64,000 bases of DNA from Rhodopseudomonas julia (GTDB lineage Bacteria; Pseudomonadota; Alphaproteobacteria; Rhizobiales; Afifellaceae). A program made the position numbers and the translations under genes. Where the stretch lies: contig NZ_JAUSUK010000001.1 of assembly GCF_030813515.1 (NCBI RefSeq), positions 434,001 to 498,000 on the forward strand. Direction: 5' to 3'. The stretch's first letter is position 1. Each line of letters starts with the position of its first letter. The notes below the pieces were generated by a model. The model was not told the DNA's origin, searched no databases, and worked only from the letters and a program-made list of their open reading frames with translations. Positions 36,152-44,677 of the stretch are shown here, one piece after another.

Positions 36152-36811
36152 ATGCAGCCATCGATCTTCGTCTTCGATGCCTATGGCACGCTCTTCGACG
36201 TGCATGCGGCCGTGCGCCGGCATGCAGAAGCCGTCGGGCCGGATTGGGAGAAACTCTCTCATCACTGGCGCGCCAAGCAGCTCGAATATTCCTGGGTGCG
36301 CTCGCTGATGGGGCGCTATGTCGATTTTTGGACGCTGACGGAGGCCGCGCTCGACCACGCCTTCCAGTCCTATCCCTCGCTCGATTCCTCCATGAAGCCG
36401 ACGCTTCTTTCCGCCTATCGCAGCCTCGACTGCTATCCGGAGGTGCCGGAAACCTTGAGCCGGCTGCGCGCCGCCGGGCGCCAGCTCGCCATCCTCTCCA
36501 ACGGCACACACGACATGCTCGATGCGGCGGTCTCGGCCGCCGGCCTCACCGGCCTCTTCGATGCCGTCCTCTCCGTCGACGACATCCGCCTCTACAAGAC
36601 GGATGAACGCGCCTACGAGCTCGCCACCACCTATTTCCGCGTCTATCCGGAAGCGATCTCGTTTCAATCGTCGAACCGCTGGGACATCGCCGGCGCCACC
36701 GCCTATGGCTTCCGCACCGTGTGGATCAACCGCTCCGGCCAGGCCGACGAATACCACGACCTCCCCGCCGCCGCCGTCCTCCCGGATCTGAAGGCGTTGC
36801 TCAAGGTGTGA
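36152..36811 (+). CDS. (S)-2-haloacid dehalogenase, type II (HAD superfamily)
   Basis: The 219-residue protein has HAD motif I FDAYGTLFDVH with nucleophile Asp9, motif II ILSNGTHDML (about 112), the Lys in VDDIRLYKTDERAYELA (about 150) and motif III SSNRWDIAGATAYGF. This motif set is specific to L-2-haloacid dehalogenases, which hydrolyse 2-haloalkanoic acids with inversion. AAGGGGGAAG precedes the ATG. It stands alone, divergent from the aminotransferase. Confidence 0.9.
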   Translation: MQPSIFVFDAYGTLFDVHAAVRRHAEAVGPDWEKLSHHWRAKQLEYSWVRSLMGRYVDFWTLTEAALDHAFQSYPSLDSSMKPTLLSAYRSLDCYPEVPETLSRLRAAGRQLAILSNGTHDMLDAAVSAAGLTGLFDAVLSVDDIRLYKTDERAYELATTYFRVYPEAISFQSSNRWDIAGATAYGFRTVWINRSGQADEYHDLPAAAVLPDLKALLKV

Positions 36812-36895
36812 GGGGCGCGGATGTGTGGGTGAGGTCAAAGGACGGGCCGGTGAGGCGCCCGTCCGAACCTGCATTCCATCAAAAATCTCGATCCC

Positions 36896-37570
36896 TCAGA
36901 CCTTGTCCCATTCCTGCCACCTGATTTTTCGTCCGAGTTGCCGGGGTTGAGCGCTCAGCTCAAGGAGGTGCCCGACGCGCCTACACCATTTTCGAGTGTC
37001 GAAGCGCGGTGTCGAAGGATGACTGATGCGGGCATACATGCAATTGCCGTCGTCATAGAAGATCACGTCTCTGTCGGCATGCCCGAAACTATCCAGCGTG
37101 GGTGCCACATGGTCCCAAAGTGTTAGTCCACAAACGATCACCGCACGCGGCTCAAGACGCCGCCGGATGACCTGAAAGGGCGCGCCGCCGGCGCGGAACA
37201 TGTCATCTGTCGGCCGGCGCCTTGCGCCGCCTTCGGAGACCGGTCTTCCATCGACGATGGTCGGCACCCAATTGTAGAACGCCACAGCATTCCAAAACAC
37301 TTTTTTATCGGCGGCTGTCTGCTGCTTCCTAGGAACACCAGTTACGACTTCCTGTACCTTACCGAAAAAATTGTGCCTCCTTTCGATACCAAAATAACGA
37401 ACAACGTTTTCAGTAAACTTTTCGGGCGTCTCCCCAATCTCTTCGACGCGCTTCGAATAGTGCGACTCACCGAGTATCAATAAACGCCCACCGGCAAATC
37501 CGCTTTCATGTGAATACTTTTCACCCACCCACGGCTCAAACATCTTTCTCTCCATGTCACGCCACACCAA
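36896..37570 (-). CDS. Hypothetical protein, possibly uracil-DNA-glycosylase-like fold
   Basis: The 224-residue protein is encoded in AT-richer DNA than its surroundings. Text near the N-terminus (LLILGESHY, residues about 30-38) and a later HPSTPRFDTRKW (about 185-196) recall the motif order of the uracil-DNA-glycosylase-like superfamily, which has GExPG early and HPS late. Without a database search this is only a guess. An alternative ATG lies at 37555. The codon use and isolated position suggest a transferred gene. Confidence 0.6.
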   Translation of the reverse strand: MVWRDMERKMFEPWVGEKYSHESGFAGGRLLILGESHYSKRVEEIGETPEKFTENVVRYFGIERRHNFFGKVQEVVTGVPRKQQTAADKKVFWNAVAFYNWVPTIVDGRPVSEGGARRRPTDDMFRAGGAPFQVIRRRLEPRAVIVCGLTLWDHVAPTLDSFGHADRDVIFYDDGNCMYARISHPSTPRFDTRKWCRRVGHLLELSAQPRQLGRKIRWQEWDKV

Positions 37571-38111
37571 CCGGAACCTCGCCAGGCCACCTGAATTGCG
37601 GCTTTATTTAAAAACATCAACGATTTCATCGAATTATGTATGGATGCGTGCATACCTCACTCAACAATAAAACAATATGCGACGTAATTCATTATATAAT
37701 TCGTATTGGATTAAACCAAAGAAACACATTGAGAATATTCACTTCAAACAGTGCCAATATCGCGAGGTGATGAGCGGCGCTTCTATTGGCCTCAACAATT
37801 CCCGTCCCTACCCCAGCCGCCCGAGAGCGCCTCACGCTTGAAAACGGTGAGGATTGAGTGCGAACCAGCAGCGGCGCCGAATGACCTCCGGGTAACGAGA
37901 ACGTTGCCGGATCGCTTGGCTTTTGTCGGCGCCAGCCCAAAAGCACGAAGGCCATTCCATGGCTAGGTTGCCGATAAACACACGCCTTGCCACATGCACG
38001 GATCGGCTCAGGGCGCCCCACCACCGCGCCGCCCCACAAAATCATGAGCGCGAGAGTCTTGTTTTCTCCAATATGTCCGAATAGGCAGGCGCCACGTTCT
38101 CCCTGTGCACA
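37571..38111. other. AT-rich intergenic region upstream of the importer operon
   Basis: The first 190 bases (37590-37780) are the most AT-rich stretch of the window, and the rest is ordinary. No convincing gene was found. Promoters for the genes at 36896 and 38112 must lie here. I looked for a cobalamin riboswitch and for a Fur box and could not support either. Confidence 0.4.
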
Positions 38112-39131
38112 ATGGACCCGAAAATGCCGAACAGGATCCTGCTCTCGCTCGCCGTTATCATGGCCGCCTTCAGCACATCGGTTCGCGCCGAGCCGACGAG
38201 CTATCCCCTCACGATCGAAAATTGCGGCGAGGAGATCACCTTCGATAAGGCGCCCGAGCGCGCCGTCGCGCTCGGTCAGAACACCGCCGAGATCATGCTC
38301 CTGCTCGGTCTGAAGGACCGCATGGCCGCCACCGCTTTCTGGCCGAGCGAGGTTCTGCCCGAGCTGCGGGCCGCCAAGGACGAGGTCGACGTCCTGACCG
38401 TCGAATTTCCGACGCTTGAATCGGTCCTGTCGAAACAGCCGGATTTCGTCGCCGCGATGTTGACGACCCTGATGGGGCCAGACAGCAAGGTCGCCAGGCG
38501 CGACGATTTCGAACGCCTCGACATCCCGACCTATCTTGCGCCGAGCGCCTGTTCGACGACGCTTAACGCCAACGACGCCTATGGCAGCCGCGACGCGCTG
38601 TGGACCATGGATCTCCTCTATCAGGAGATCGACGATCTGGCGCGGATCTTCGACGTCGCCGATCGCGGCGAGGCCCTCATCGCCGATCTGAAGGCGCGCG
38701 AGGCGGCTCTGCGCGCCGAATTCTCCGGTTCGGAGCACCCGACCTTCGTCTTCTGGTTCTCCAGCCCCTCGCCCGCGGACGATGCCTATCTCGGCGGCGG
38801 CAACGGCCCGTCGGGCTATATCGCCGATCTCCTCGGCGGCTCGAATGCGATCGAGACCGAAGCCGACTGGCCGACGCTTGGATGGGAAGGCATCATGGCC
38901 GCCGATCCGACCGTCATCGTGGCCTCGCAGGTGGACCGCAAGCGCTGGGCGCTCGACGCGGCCGACGCGAAGATCGCCTATCTGACCTCCGATCCGACCG
39001 TCAGCCAGATGGAGGCGGTCAAGAAGGGCCGGCTCGTCGTCATGAGCGGCGCGGCCATGAATCCGAGCATCCAGACCCTCTACGGCGCCGAAGAGGTCGC
39101 CAGGCAATTGCGGACGCTCGACCTCAAGTGA
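38112..39131 (+). CDS. Iron/cobalamin-type ABC transporter substrate-binding protein
   Basis: The 339-residue FecB/BtuF-like (peripla_BP_2) protein has a signal peptide (residues about 5-30, ending VRAE). The domain opens with PLTIENCGEEITFDKAPERAVALGQNTAEIMLLLGL, standard for ferric-siderophore binding proteins. It captures a metal chelate in the periplasm and delivers it to the permease encoded next. An in-frame ATG at 38124 is an alternative start. Its stop shares a base with the permease start. Confidence 0.9.
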   Translation: MDPKMPNRILLSLAVIMAAFSTSVRAEPTSYPLTIENCGEEITFDKAPERAVALGQNTAEIMLLLGLKDRMAATAFWPSEVLPELRAAKDEVDVLTVEFPTLESVLSKQPDFVAAMLTTLMGPDSKVARRDDFERLDIPTYLAPSACSTTLNANDAYGSRDALWTMDLLYQEIDDLARIFDVADRGEALIADLKAREAALRAEFSGSEHPTFVFWFSSPSPADDAYLGGGNGPSGYIADLLGGSNAIETEADWPTLGWEGIMAADPTVIVASQVDRKRWALDAADAKIAYLTSDPTVSQMEAVKKGRLVVMSGAAMNPSIQTLYGAEEVARQLRTLDLK

Positions 39132-40168
39132 TGCCTGCCGACAAAGCGGACGGCGGAGCCGGCTGGCTCGCCCTCTTCCTCGTGGTCATGCTCGTGGCGC
39201 TCGCCTTCGTCGTCGCCCTGGCGACGACGATCGGCGACTTCAGGATCGGGCTCGGGACGGTGGTTCTGGCGATCAGCAACGGTCTCGGGCTCACCGGCGC
39301 CGACATCCCGCCCATTCAGGAATCCGTCGTCTGGGATCTGCGTCTCAGCCGCGCGCTGGTGGCGGCCCTCTCCGGGGCCGGTCTCGCGCTCTGCGGCGCC
39401 ATCCTGCAGGCGCTCCTGCGCAACCCGCTCGCCGAACCGTTCGTTCTCGGCGTCTCGGCGGGCGCCTCGACCGGCGCCGTCTGCGTCATCGTCCTCGGCA
39501 TCGGCGCCGGCAGCCTCTCCCTGTCGATGGGCGCTTTCGCCGGCGCTTTTTCGGCCTTCGCCCTCGTTGCGCTTCTCTCCAACGGCGCCACCAGCGGCCC
39601 CAACCACACGATCCTCGCGGGCGTCGCGGCGGCGCAGCTCTTCAACGCGCTCACCTCCTACATCGTGACCACGTCGGGCAACGCCCAGCAGGCGCGCGAC
39701 GTGATGTTCTGGCTTCTCGGCAGTTTCGGCGGCGTGCGCTGGCCGGATTTTCAGCTTCTCACCTTCGTCATCGCGCTCGGCCTCGCCGTCTGTTTGTGGA
39801 TGGCCCGCACGCTTGATGCCTTCACCTTCGGCGACGAGGATGCGGCGGCCCTCGGCGTGCCCGTGGCGCGCATCCGTCTCGTCCTCTTCGCGGTGACGGC
39901 GCTGATCACGGCGACGATCGTCAGCATGGTCGGCGCGATCGGCTTCGTCGGCCTCGTCGTTCCCCATGCGGCCCGCTACATCGTCGGCCCACTGCATCTG
40001 CGCCTCCTGCCGGCCTCGGCCGCGCTTGGCGCCGTCTTCATGGTGCTCGCCGATATCGCCTCGCGCGTGGTCGCCACACAGCAGACGGTGCCGATCGGCG
40101 TCGTGACGGCGCTCGTCGGCGTGCCGTTCTTCGCCATCATCCTCTATCGCGCGCGGCCCTCAACATGA
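39131..40168 (+). CDS. FecCD-family ABC transporter permease
   Basis: This is a 345-residue permease with about ten membrane helices. FecCD signatures include LRLSRALVAALSGAGLALCGAILQALLRNPLAEPFVLG and the coupling-loop region ALGVPVARIRLVL, and GFVGLVVPHAAR. It forms a homodimeric channel in the inner membrane for a siderophore, heme or cobalamin. Start TGATG overlaps the binding-protein stop, and the stop overlaps the ATPase start. Confidence 0.93.
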   Translation: MPADKADGGAGWLALFLVVMLVALAFVVALATTIGDFRIGLGTVVLAISNGLGLTGADIPPIQESVVWDLRLSRALVAALSGAGLALCGAILQALLRNPLAEPFVLGVSAGASTGAVCVIVLGIGAGSLSLSMGAFAGAFSAFALVALLSNGATSGPNHTILAGVAAAQLFNALTSYIVTTSGNAQQARDVMFWLLGSFGGVRWPDFQLLTFVIALGLAVCLWMARTLDAFTFGDEDAAALGVPVARIRLVLFAVTALITATIVSMVGAIGFVGLVVPHAARYIVGPLHLRLLPASAALGAVFMVLADIASRVVATQQTVPIGVVTALVGVPFFAIILYRARPST

Positions 40169-40938
40169 CGCGCATGACGATCCGTGCCGACAATCTGACC
40201 TGGGGCGTCGGGCGAAAAACCATCGTGCGCGATGTCTCCCTGCGCGTCGAAAAGAACGAGACGCTCGGGCTCATCGGCCCGAACGGATCGGGCAAATCCT
40301 CGCTCCTGCGTCTCCTCGCCGGGCTCAAACGGCCGCGTTCGGGACAAATCGAGATCGAGGGGCGGAACATCGCGAGCCTCTCGCGCCGGGCTCTCGCGCG
40401 CCAGCTCGCCTTCGTTCAGCAGAGTGCGGCATCGGACACCAATCTCAGCGTGCGCGACGTGGTGAAGCTCGGGCGCACGCCGCATCGCTCGGCCCTTTCC
40501 GGCTGGTCGTCTGCGGACGAGGCCGCGGTGTCGGGGGCGCTCTCGCGCGTCGACATGATCGAGCGTCGCACCCAGCCCTGGCAGACGCTGTCGGGCGGCG
40601 AGCGCCAGCGCGTCCACATCGCCCGCGCGCTCGCGCAATCGCCGACGATCATGTTCCTCGACGAGCCGACCAACCATCTCGACATCCACCACCAGATCGA
40701 AATCCTGCGCATGGTCCGCGACCTCGACCTCACCAGCGTCGTGGCCCTCCACGATCTCAATCTCGCGTCCATGTTCTGCGACCGCATCGCGGTGATTGCG
40801 GGCGGCACGCTCGTCGCCTGCGACCTGCCGTCGAAAGTCCTGACCGAGGCCCTGTTGCACGACGTCTTCCGCATCAAGGCGGAGGTGAGCCCCGCCGACG
40901 ACACCGGCCGCCCCCATATCCGCTTTCGCAGCGAATGA
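40165..40938 (+). CDS. FepC/BtuD-like ABC transporter ATPase
   Basis: The 257-residue ATPase has Walker A GPNGSGKSS at 38-46, signature LSGGE at 142-146, and Walker B IMFLDEPTNHLD with Asp166/Glu167. ALHDLNLAS is the switch-histidine region. It energises the FecBCD-type importer encoded by the two preceding genes; the ATGA overlap indicates coupling. The substrate is not resolved because no outer membrane receptor or biosynthetic gene is nearby. Confidence 0.93.
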   Translation: MTRMTIRADNLTWGVGRKTIVRDVSLRVEKNETLGLIGPNGSGKSSLLRLLAGLKRPRSGQIEIEGRNIASLSRRALARQLAFVQQSAASDTNLSVRDVVKLGRTPHRSALSGWSSADEAAVSGALSRVDMIERRTQPWQTLSGGERQRVHIARALAQSPTIMFLDEPTNHLDIHHQIEILRMVRDLDLTSVVALHDLNLASMFCDRIAVIAGGTLVACDLPSKVLTEALLHDVFRIKAEVSPADDTGRPHIRFRSE

Positions 40939-40943
40939 GCGTT

Positions 40944-40966
40944 TTGGGGATCTGACGGAGCCCCAA
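40944..40966. terminator. Weak hairpin between convergent importer and LysR genes
   Basis: TTGGGG and CCCCAA are separated by 11 bases. It lies just after the ATPase stop and before the end of the LysR gene. The stem is short and no T tract follows. Confidence 0.3.
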
Positions 40967-41009
40967 CACTCACCGCGCCGCCGCAGCGGCGTATGGCAAA
41001 CATCTCAGA

Positions 41010-41945
41010 TCACGCCCGCCCCCTAAGCCGCGCGAGATGCTGCCGGAGCACGGCAGCAAAGGCCGCGACCTTGTCGGAGCGGAAGGCGCTCGGCACCGTC
41101 AGAAGATGGATCGCGCGCGCGCCTCCGGTGCCGCCCCCCGTCCCGCCCGCCATTTCGTCAGCGGAAAACGCATCGAGCACGGTGACGAGATCGCCGCGCG
41201 CCAGATGCGGCGAGAGAAAAATATCGGGCGCGCGCACCAGGCCGTGCCCGGCGATCGCCTGGCGGATCGTCGCCGAGGCGCTGTTGACGGCAAGCCGCCC
41301 CGCCACCTCCACCACCTTCTCTTTCTTGCCGTCCCGAAACCGCCAGCGCCGCGGCGGGTCGTCGTTCAAATCGAGGATCGCCTGGTGATCGGCGAGATCC
41401 TCGGGACGGCGCGGCGTGCCATGCGCTTCGAGATAAGCGGGGCTTGCCGCGATCTGCGACGTGATCGCCCCGATGCGCAGCATCTTGTAGCTTGAATCCC
41501 GCGGCACGCTGATGCGCACCGCAAGGTCGAACCCGCCCGCGACCAGATCCGTCATCTCGTCCGACAAAACGAGATCGACACGCATGCCGGGATAGGTGTC
41601 GATGAACGTCTGGGCGGCGTCCGCCAGGCACAATTCGCCGAAGGTCGTGCCGGAGGTGATGCGCAGCCGCCCGGCAAGCCCGTTTTCGGCCCGGTTGAGC
41701 GCCACATCCGCCGCCTCCAGGGAGTCCAGAACTTTTCGCGCATAGGGCAGCCAGCGCTCGCCGTCCTCCGTCAGCGAGACGGAGCGGGTCGTGCGGTAGA
41801 GAAGCGCGCGCCCGAGCCTTTCTTCGAGCGCGGCGACATATTTGCTGACAAGCTTGTTGGAGATGCCGAGCCGCTCTCCGGCCGCCGTGAAGGAGCCCGT
41901 CTCGACCACGGCGACAAAGGTTCGGATCCCGTCCGTATAATCCAT
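41010..41945 (-). CDS. LysR family transcriptional regulator
   Basis: The 311-residue LTTR has an N-terminal HTH (residues 3-60; TGSFTAAGERLGISNKLVSKYVAALEE) and a CrgA-type substrate-binding domain (about 88-290). It is divergent from the VOC dioxygenase-like gene at 42116 with 170 bases between, and is the likely regulator of that gene. Confidence 0.9.
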   Translation of the reverse strand: MDYTDGIRTFVAVVETGSFTAAGERLGISNKLVSKYVAALEERLGRALLYRTTRSVSLTEDGERWLPYARKVLDSLEAADVALNRAENGLAGRLRITSGTTFGELCLADAAQTFIDTYPGMRVDLVLSDEMTDLVAGGFDLAVRISVPRDSSYKMLRIGAITSQIAASPAYLEAHGTPRRPEDLADHQAILDLNDDPPRRWRFRDGKKEKVVEVAGRLAVNSASATIRQAIAGHGLVRAPDIFLSPHLARGDLVTVLDAFSADEMAGGTGGGTGGARAIHLLTVPSAFRSDKVAAFAAVLRQHLARLRGRA

Positions 41946-42115
41946 ATTGTCTACGATACGGCGACAGTCCTTCGCCCATCAAGCCCGTTATCGCGACAGA
42001 TCGGCCACCCTAAATTCCGTCCATGACCCACGCCCCCGCGCGCGCGCCCAGCGCGCGCCCAGCCTCCACCCTTTCCCGGCGCGCCCTTCCCCGGCGCGCC
42101 ACAGGAGATTGTTTC

Positions 42116-42955
42116 ATGGCGACCAGCAACGCCCCTCTTTCGATCGACCATATCGCCCTCACCGTCCGCGATCTCGACACGGTCGGCGATTTCTATCAGC
42201 GTGTCATCGGCCTCGACCACATCGCCAGCGATGGCGAAAGCCGCCTTCTCGGCGAGGGCGACCGGCCGCTGATCGAGCTCCGCCGCGACGCGAAGGCGCG
42301 GTCGCTCCCCTTCGAGGCCGGTCTCTTCCACACGGCCTTCCTCCTCCCCCATCGTGACGATCTCGGCCGCTGGCTCCGGCATTTCGCAGAGGCCGGCGGA
42401 CGTCTCGACGGCGCCTCCGACCATCTCGTCTCCGAGGCCGTCTATCTCCGGGACCCCGAAGGCAACGGCATCGAGATCTACGCCGACCGGCCGCGCGCCG
42501 ACTGGACCCGAAACGGCCAGATGATCGTGATGGACACGCTGCCGCTCGACCTCCAAAGCCTCCTTCAGGCCCCCGGCCGCTGGGCCGGCGCGCCCCGCGG
42601 CACCGTCATCGGCCATATCCATCTGCAGGTCGGCGATGTCGCGGCGGCGGAGGCTTTTTATGCCGGAGAGCTCGGCTTCGATCTCGTCTCGGAGCTTCCC
42701 GCCGCGCGCTTCTTTTCAACCGGCGGCTACCACCATCACATCGGCACCAATGTCTGGAACAGCCGCGGCGCCGGCCCGCGCAGCCCGGATGCGGCCGGCC
42801 TCAGCGAACTCGTCCTCGCCGCAACCCCGGAGGAAGCCGCCCGCCTCGGCGCGAAAAGCTTCACCGACCCCTCTTTCACCGACCCTTCCTTCACCGACCC
42901 CTGGGGCAACCGCATCACCGTCCACCCCCGCCCCGCAAACGCCGCCGCCGCATAA
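42116..42955 (+). CDS. VOC family protein (two-domain, CatE-like)
   Basis: The 279-residue protein contains two vicinal-oxygen-chelate domains (about 8-125 and 160-268). Likely metal ligands include His in IDHIALTVRD, the Glu of DPEGNGIEIYAD, and His in IGHIHLQVGDV. The layout matches catechol-2,3-dioxygenase-like CatE/YfiE proteins. GGAGATTG precedes ATG 42116. Near the C-terminus SFTDP is repeated three times, in the loop before the final strand WGNRITVH; such an insertion is not normal for the family. Confidence 0.88.
   Translation: MATSNAPLSIDHIALTVRDLDTVGDFYQRVIGLDHIASDGESRLLGEGDRPLIELRRDAKARSLPFEAGLFHTAFLLPHRDDLGRWLRHFAEAGGRLDGASDHLVSEAVYLRDPEGNGIEIYADRPRADWTRNGQMIVMDTLPLDLQSLLQAPGRWAGAPRGTVIGHIHLQVGDVAAAEAFYAGELGFDLVSELPAARFFSTGGYHHHIGTNVWNSRGAGPRSPDAAGLSELVLAATPEEAARLGAKSFTDPSFTDPSFTDPWGNRITVHPRPANAAAA
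42860..42904 (+). repeat. Three 15-bp tandem repeats within the VOC gene
   Basis: Three near-identical units of 'ttcaccgacccctct' type encode SFTDP three times. They are in frame and lie directly before a conserved WGNRIT strand, suggesting recent slippage expansion. Confidence 0.85.
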
Positions 42956-42980
42956 CCCCGCCAGGCCGCACCGCGCGCTG

Positions 42981-43051
42981 CCACCTCCCCCTTGTGGGGA
43001 GGTCGACGCGCCGCCAGGAGCGTCGGGTGGGGGTCGCCGAGGCCCCGTCAG
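42981..43051. repeat. Dispersed palindromic intergenic repeat, long form, copy 1
   Basis: It consists of 'cctcccccttgtggggagg', a second stem 'gacgcgccgccaggagcgtc', then 'gggtgggggtcgccgaggccccgtcag'. It is almost identical to copy 43219-43289 in the same orientation. It lies after the VOC gene. Confidence 0.85.
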
Positions 43052-43075
43052 ATCTCAGACATTGTTTCTTCCAGC

Positions 43076-43118
43076 GGCCCCCCACCCCTAACCCCTCTCC
43101 ACAAGGGGGAGGGGGACG
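43076..43118. repeat. Dispersed palindromic intergenic repeat, inverted short form
   Basis: 'ccccacccctaacccctc' followed by 'cacaagggggaggggg' is the reverse complement of the short form seen at 34463. It lies between the two long copies. Confidence 0.75.
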
Positions 43119-43218
43119 TCCGTGCCACTCTCAAATCCATTCCCGCCGCCCTCGCGGTCCGGGCGCCACTCCACCCCCTTCGCCGCCCGCTTCTCCAGCA
43201 AGGCCGCGCCGCGCGCAC

Positions 43219-43289
43219 CCACCTCCCCCTTGTGGGGAGGTCGACGCGCCGCGAGGCGCGTCGGGTGGGGGTCGCCGAGGCCCCGTCAG
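43219..43289. repeat. Dispersed palindromic intergenic repeat, long form, copy 2
   Basis: It has the same three-part structure as copy 42981-43051. Here the second stem is perfect: GACGCGCC, loop GCGA, GGCGCGTC. The 15 or so bases to its left also resemble those left of copy 1. Confidence 0.85.
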
Positions 43290-43325
43290 GCCGCAGCGTC
43301 CGTTCTCATCTCACTCGCCGCCCGT

Positions 43326-43766
43326 TCACGGCGTCGCGTCGTCGTCCGCGGGAATGAAGCGCAAAACGCCGGCGAGGCGCGACGGCCGACCGGTGTCGGA
43401 GGTATGCTCGACGCCGTCCGTGACCGGCACCTCGGCGAAATCGAACGGGCTCAGCCCCTCAAGACACGCGACGTTCACGCCGTACTGAAGCGGGTCGGAG
43501 CGCCGCTGATGGTGCGTGTAGATCCCGCAGCGCGAACAGAAAAAATGCTCCGCCGTCCCGGTGTTGAAGCGATAAAGCGTCAAAAACCCCTCGCCCTCAA
43601 CGATCCGGACACCGCCCGTCACCGCCGAGACGCCGACCGCACCCCGCATCCGGCAATAAGAGCAGATGCACCGGAGCGCCGTCGCAAGATCATCGACAAG
43701 CTCCGCCTCAAAACGCACCGCCCCGCAATGACACTGCCCGCTCCGTATCACCCGTTCCGACGCCAT
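43326..43766 (-). CDS. GFA family protein (CENP-V/GFA zinc domain)
   Basis: The 146-residue protein has the glutathione-dependent formaldehyde-activating enzyme fold. Zinc cysteines are Cys12, Cys14 (QCHCGAVRF), Cys33, Cys35, Cys38 (CICSYCRM) and Cys77, Cys80 (FFCSRCGIY). Most members are not true formaldehyde-activating enzymes, so the substrate is unknown. GGAG lies upstream of ATG 43766, and the open frame to 43859 is extra. Confidence 0.88.
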   Translation of the reverse strand: MASERVIRSGQCHCGAVRFEAELVDDLATALRCICSYCRMRGAVGVSAVTGGVRIVEGEGFLTLYRFNTGTAEHFFCSRCGIYTHHQRRSDPLQYGVNVACLEGLSPFDFAEVPVTDGVEHTSDTGRPSRLAGVLRFIPADDDATP

Positions 43767-44096
43767 GATCTGATCTCCAAAAGCTATGTTTCGGGGCGAG
43801 GTTTGCGGGCGAAAGCGGGCCACAGCACGGCGAACGTCTCCCCAAGCAGAGCCATGCATATGGAGGCCATACCGGCCTTACAACGCGCTCCCTCAAGACG
43901 AAGAGGCAGACTGACGCGACGAACACCTTTCTTATCCAACGAACGGAAGGTTAGCGCCCGCTTTAGTCGTTGGAGTGGGGGCAAGCAGTCCTCAAAAGCG
44001 GAAGTCACCATTCTGAACGCTGTGAAGAAAACTCTACCGTCGCTTGCATCGGCCCCCATGGTACGTAATATTAGCCAGCTTTGCCGCCAACGTCCT

Positions 44097-44226
44097 TCGG
44101 GCTCGTGATGAGCGCCGAGGCGATGCGAAGCGGCCAGTGGTCGACGGGGCGCACGCCCCTGCGGCCCGAGCAGGGCGCCGAGCACGTGCATCCGTCGGGT
44201 GCCGCGCAAGGTCCTGGGAAGCAACA
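44097..44226 (+). repeat. 130-bp perfect direct repeat, copy 1
   Basis: It is identical base for base to 44489-44618, 392 bases downstream. It begins 'tcgggctcgtgatgagcg' and ends 'ggtcctgggaagcaaca'. The flanks differ on both sides. It contains GC-rich self-complementary stretches such as GGGGCGCACGCCCC. Confidence 0.92.
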
Positions 44227-44488
44227 GGCGAGCCATGCCTCTGAACCGGCCATAGCCCTCCACGGACAAACGAAGTTGGAGTTTCGGATGGTCATTGAGA
44301 CTTCTTTACGGCTCAGCCTGGGCGGGGCGAGCGATTGCCGCTTGATTTGTGTCAAAAACAGGTATGCTCGCAGCAAGGTGAGACGTCGGCTTGCCGACGA
44401 CACCAATTCAACCCGACTGGTTCGATCGGTCGGCTCACCGTCGCCGCGCCGCGTTGGCGGGCGACGCTTCTCGTCATCCTTCTCATTC

Positions 44489-44618
44489 TCGGGCTCGTGA
44501 TGAGCGCCGAGGCGATGCGAAGCGGCCAGTGGTCGACGGGGCGCACGCCCCTGCGGCCCGAGCAGGGCGCCGAGCACGTGCATCCGTCGGGTGCCGCGCA
44601 AGGTCCTGGGAAGCAACA
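44489..44618 (+). repeat. 130-bp perfect direct repeat, copy 2
   Basis: This is the second identical copy. It ends 59 bases before the likely ATG of the reverse transcriptase, and the RT frame is open back into it (GTG at 44591). The zero mismatches argue against a diversity-generating template/variable pair and for recent duplication or selection. Confidence 0.92.
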
Positions 44619-44677
44619 CGCGCCTTCAGAGGCTGGACGAGGCTTACCGATGCGTCCGCCAGAAAGAACGGGGCACG

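Larger units (their letters stand above)
43767..44677. other. Non-coding region upstream of the reverse transcriptase
   Basis: These 911 bases hold two identical 130-bp repeats (44097-44226, 44489-44618) and no recognised gene. Several frames are open on both strands through the repeats, but none gives a family I know. One rightward frame has a hydrophobic stretch (LLVILLILGLVMSAEA, about 44463-44510), so a tiny exported peptide cannot be ruled out. A structural RNA for the reverse transcriptase could lie here. Confidence 0.4.

Noticed and set aside
37801-38111. Cobalamin riboswitch or Fur box before the FecBCD-type operon
   Set aside because: The B12 box, GGTGCC element and a 19-bp Fur palindrome were looked for and not found.
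37692-39107. A 471-codon leftward open frame
   Set aside because: It is antisense to the FecB-like binding protein and shows no family motif.
42956-43325. CRISPR-like array from the repeated 'cctcccccttgtggggagg' units
   Set aside because: Spacing is irregular, copies are in both orientations and the units are long multi-stem palindromes, which fits dispersed intergenic repeats.
44097-44618. Diversity-generating retroelement template/variable repeat pair
   Set aside because: The two 130-bp copies are identical; DGR pairs differ at adenines, and no variable target gene end is nearby.
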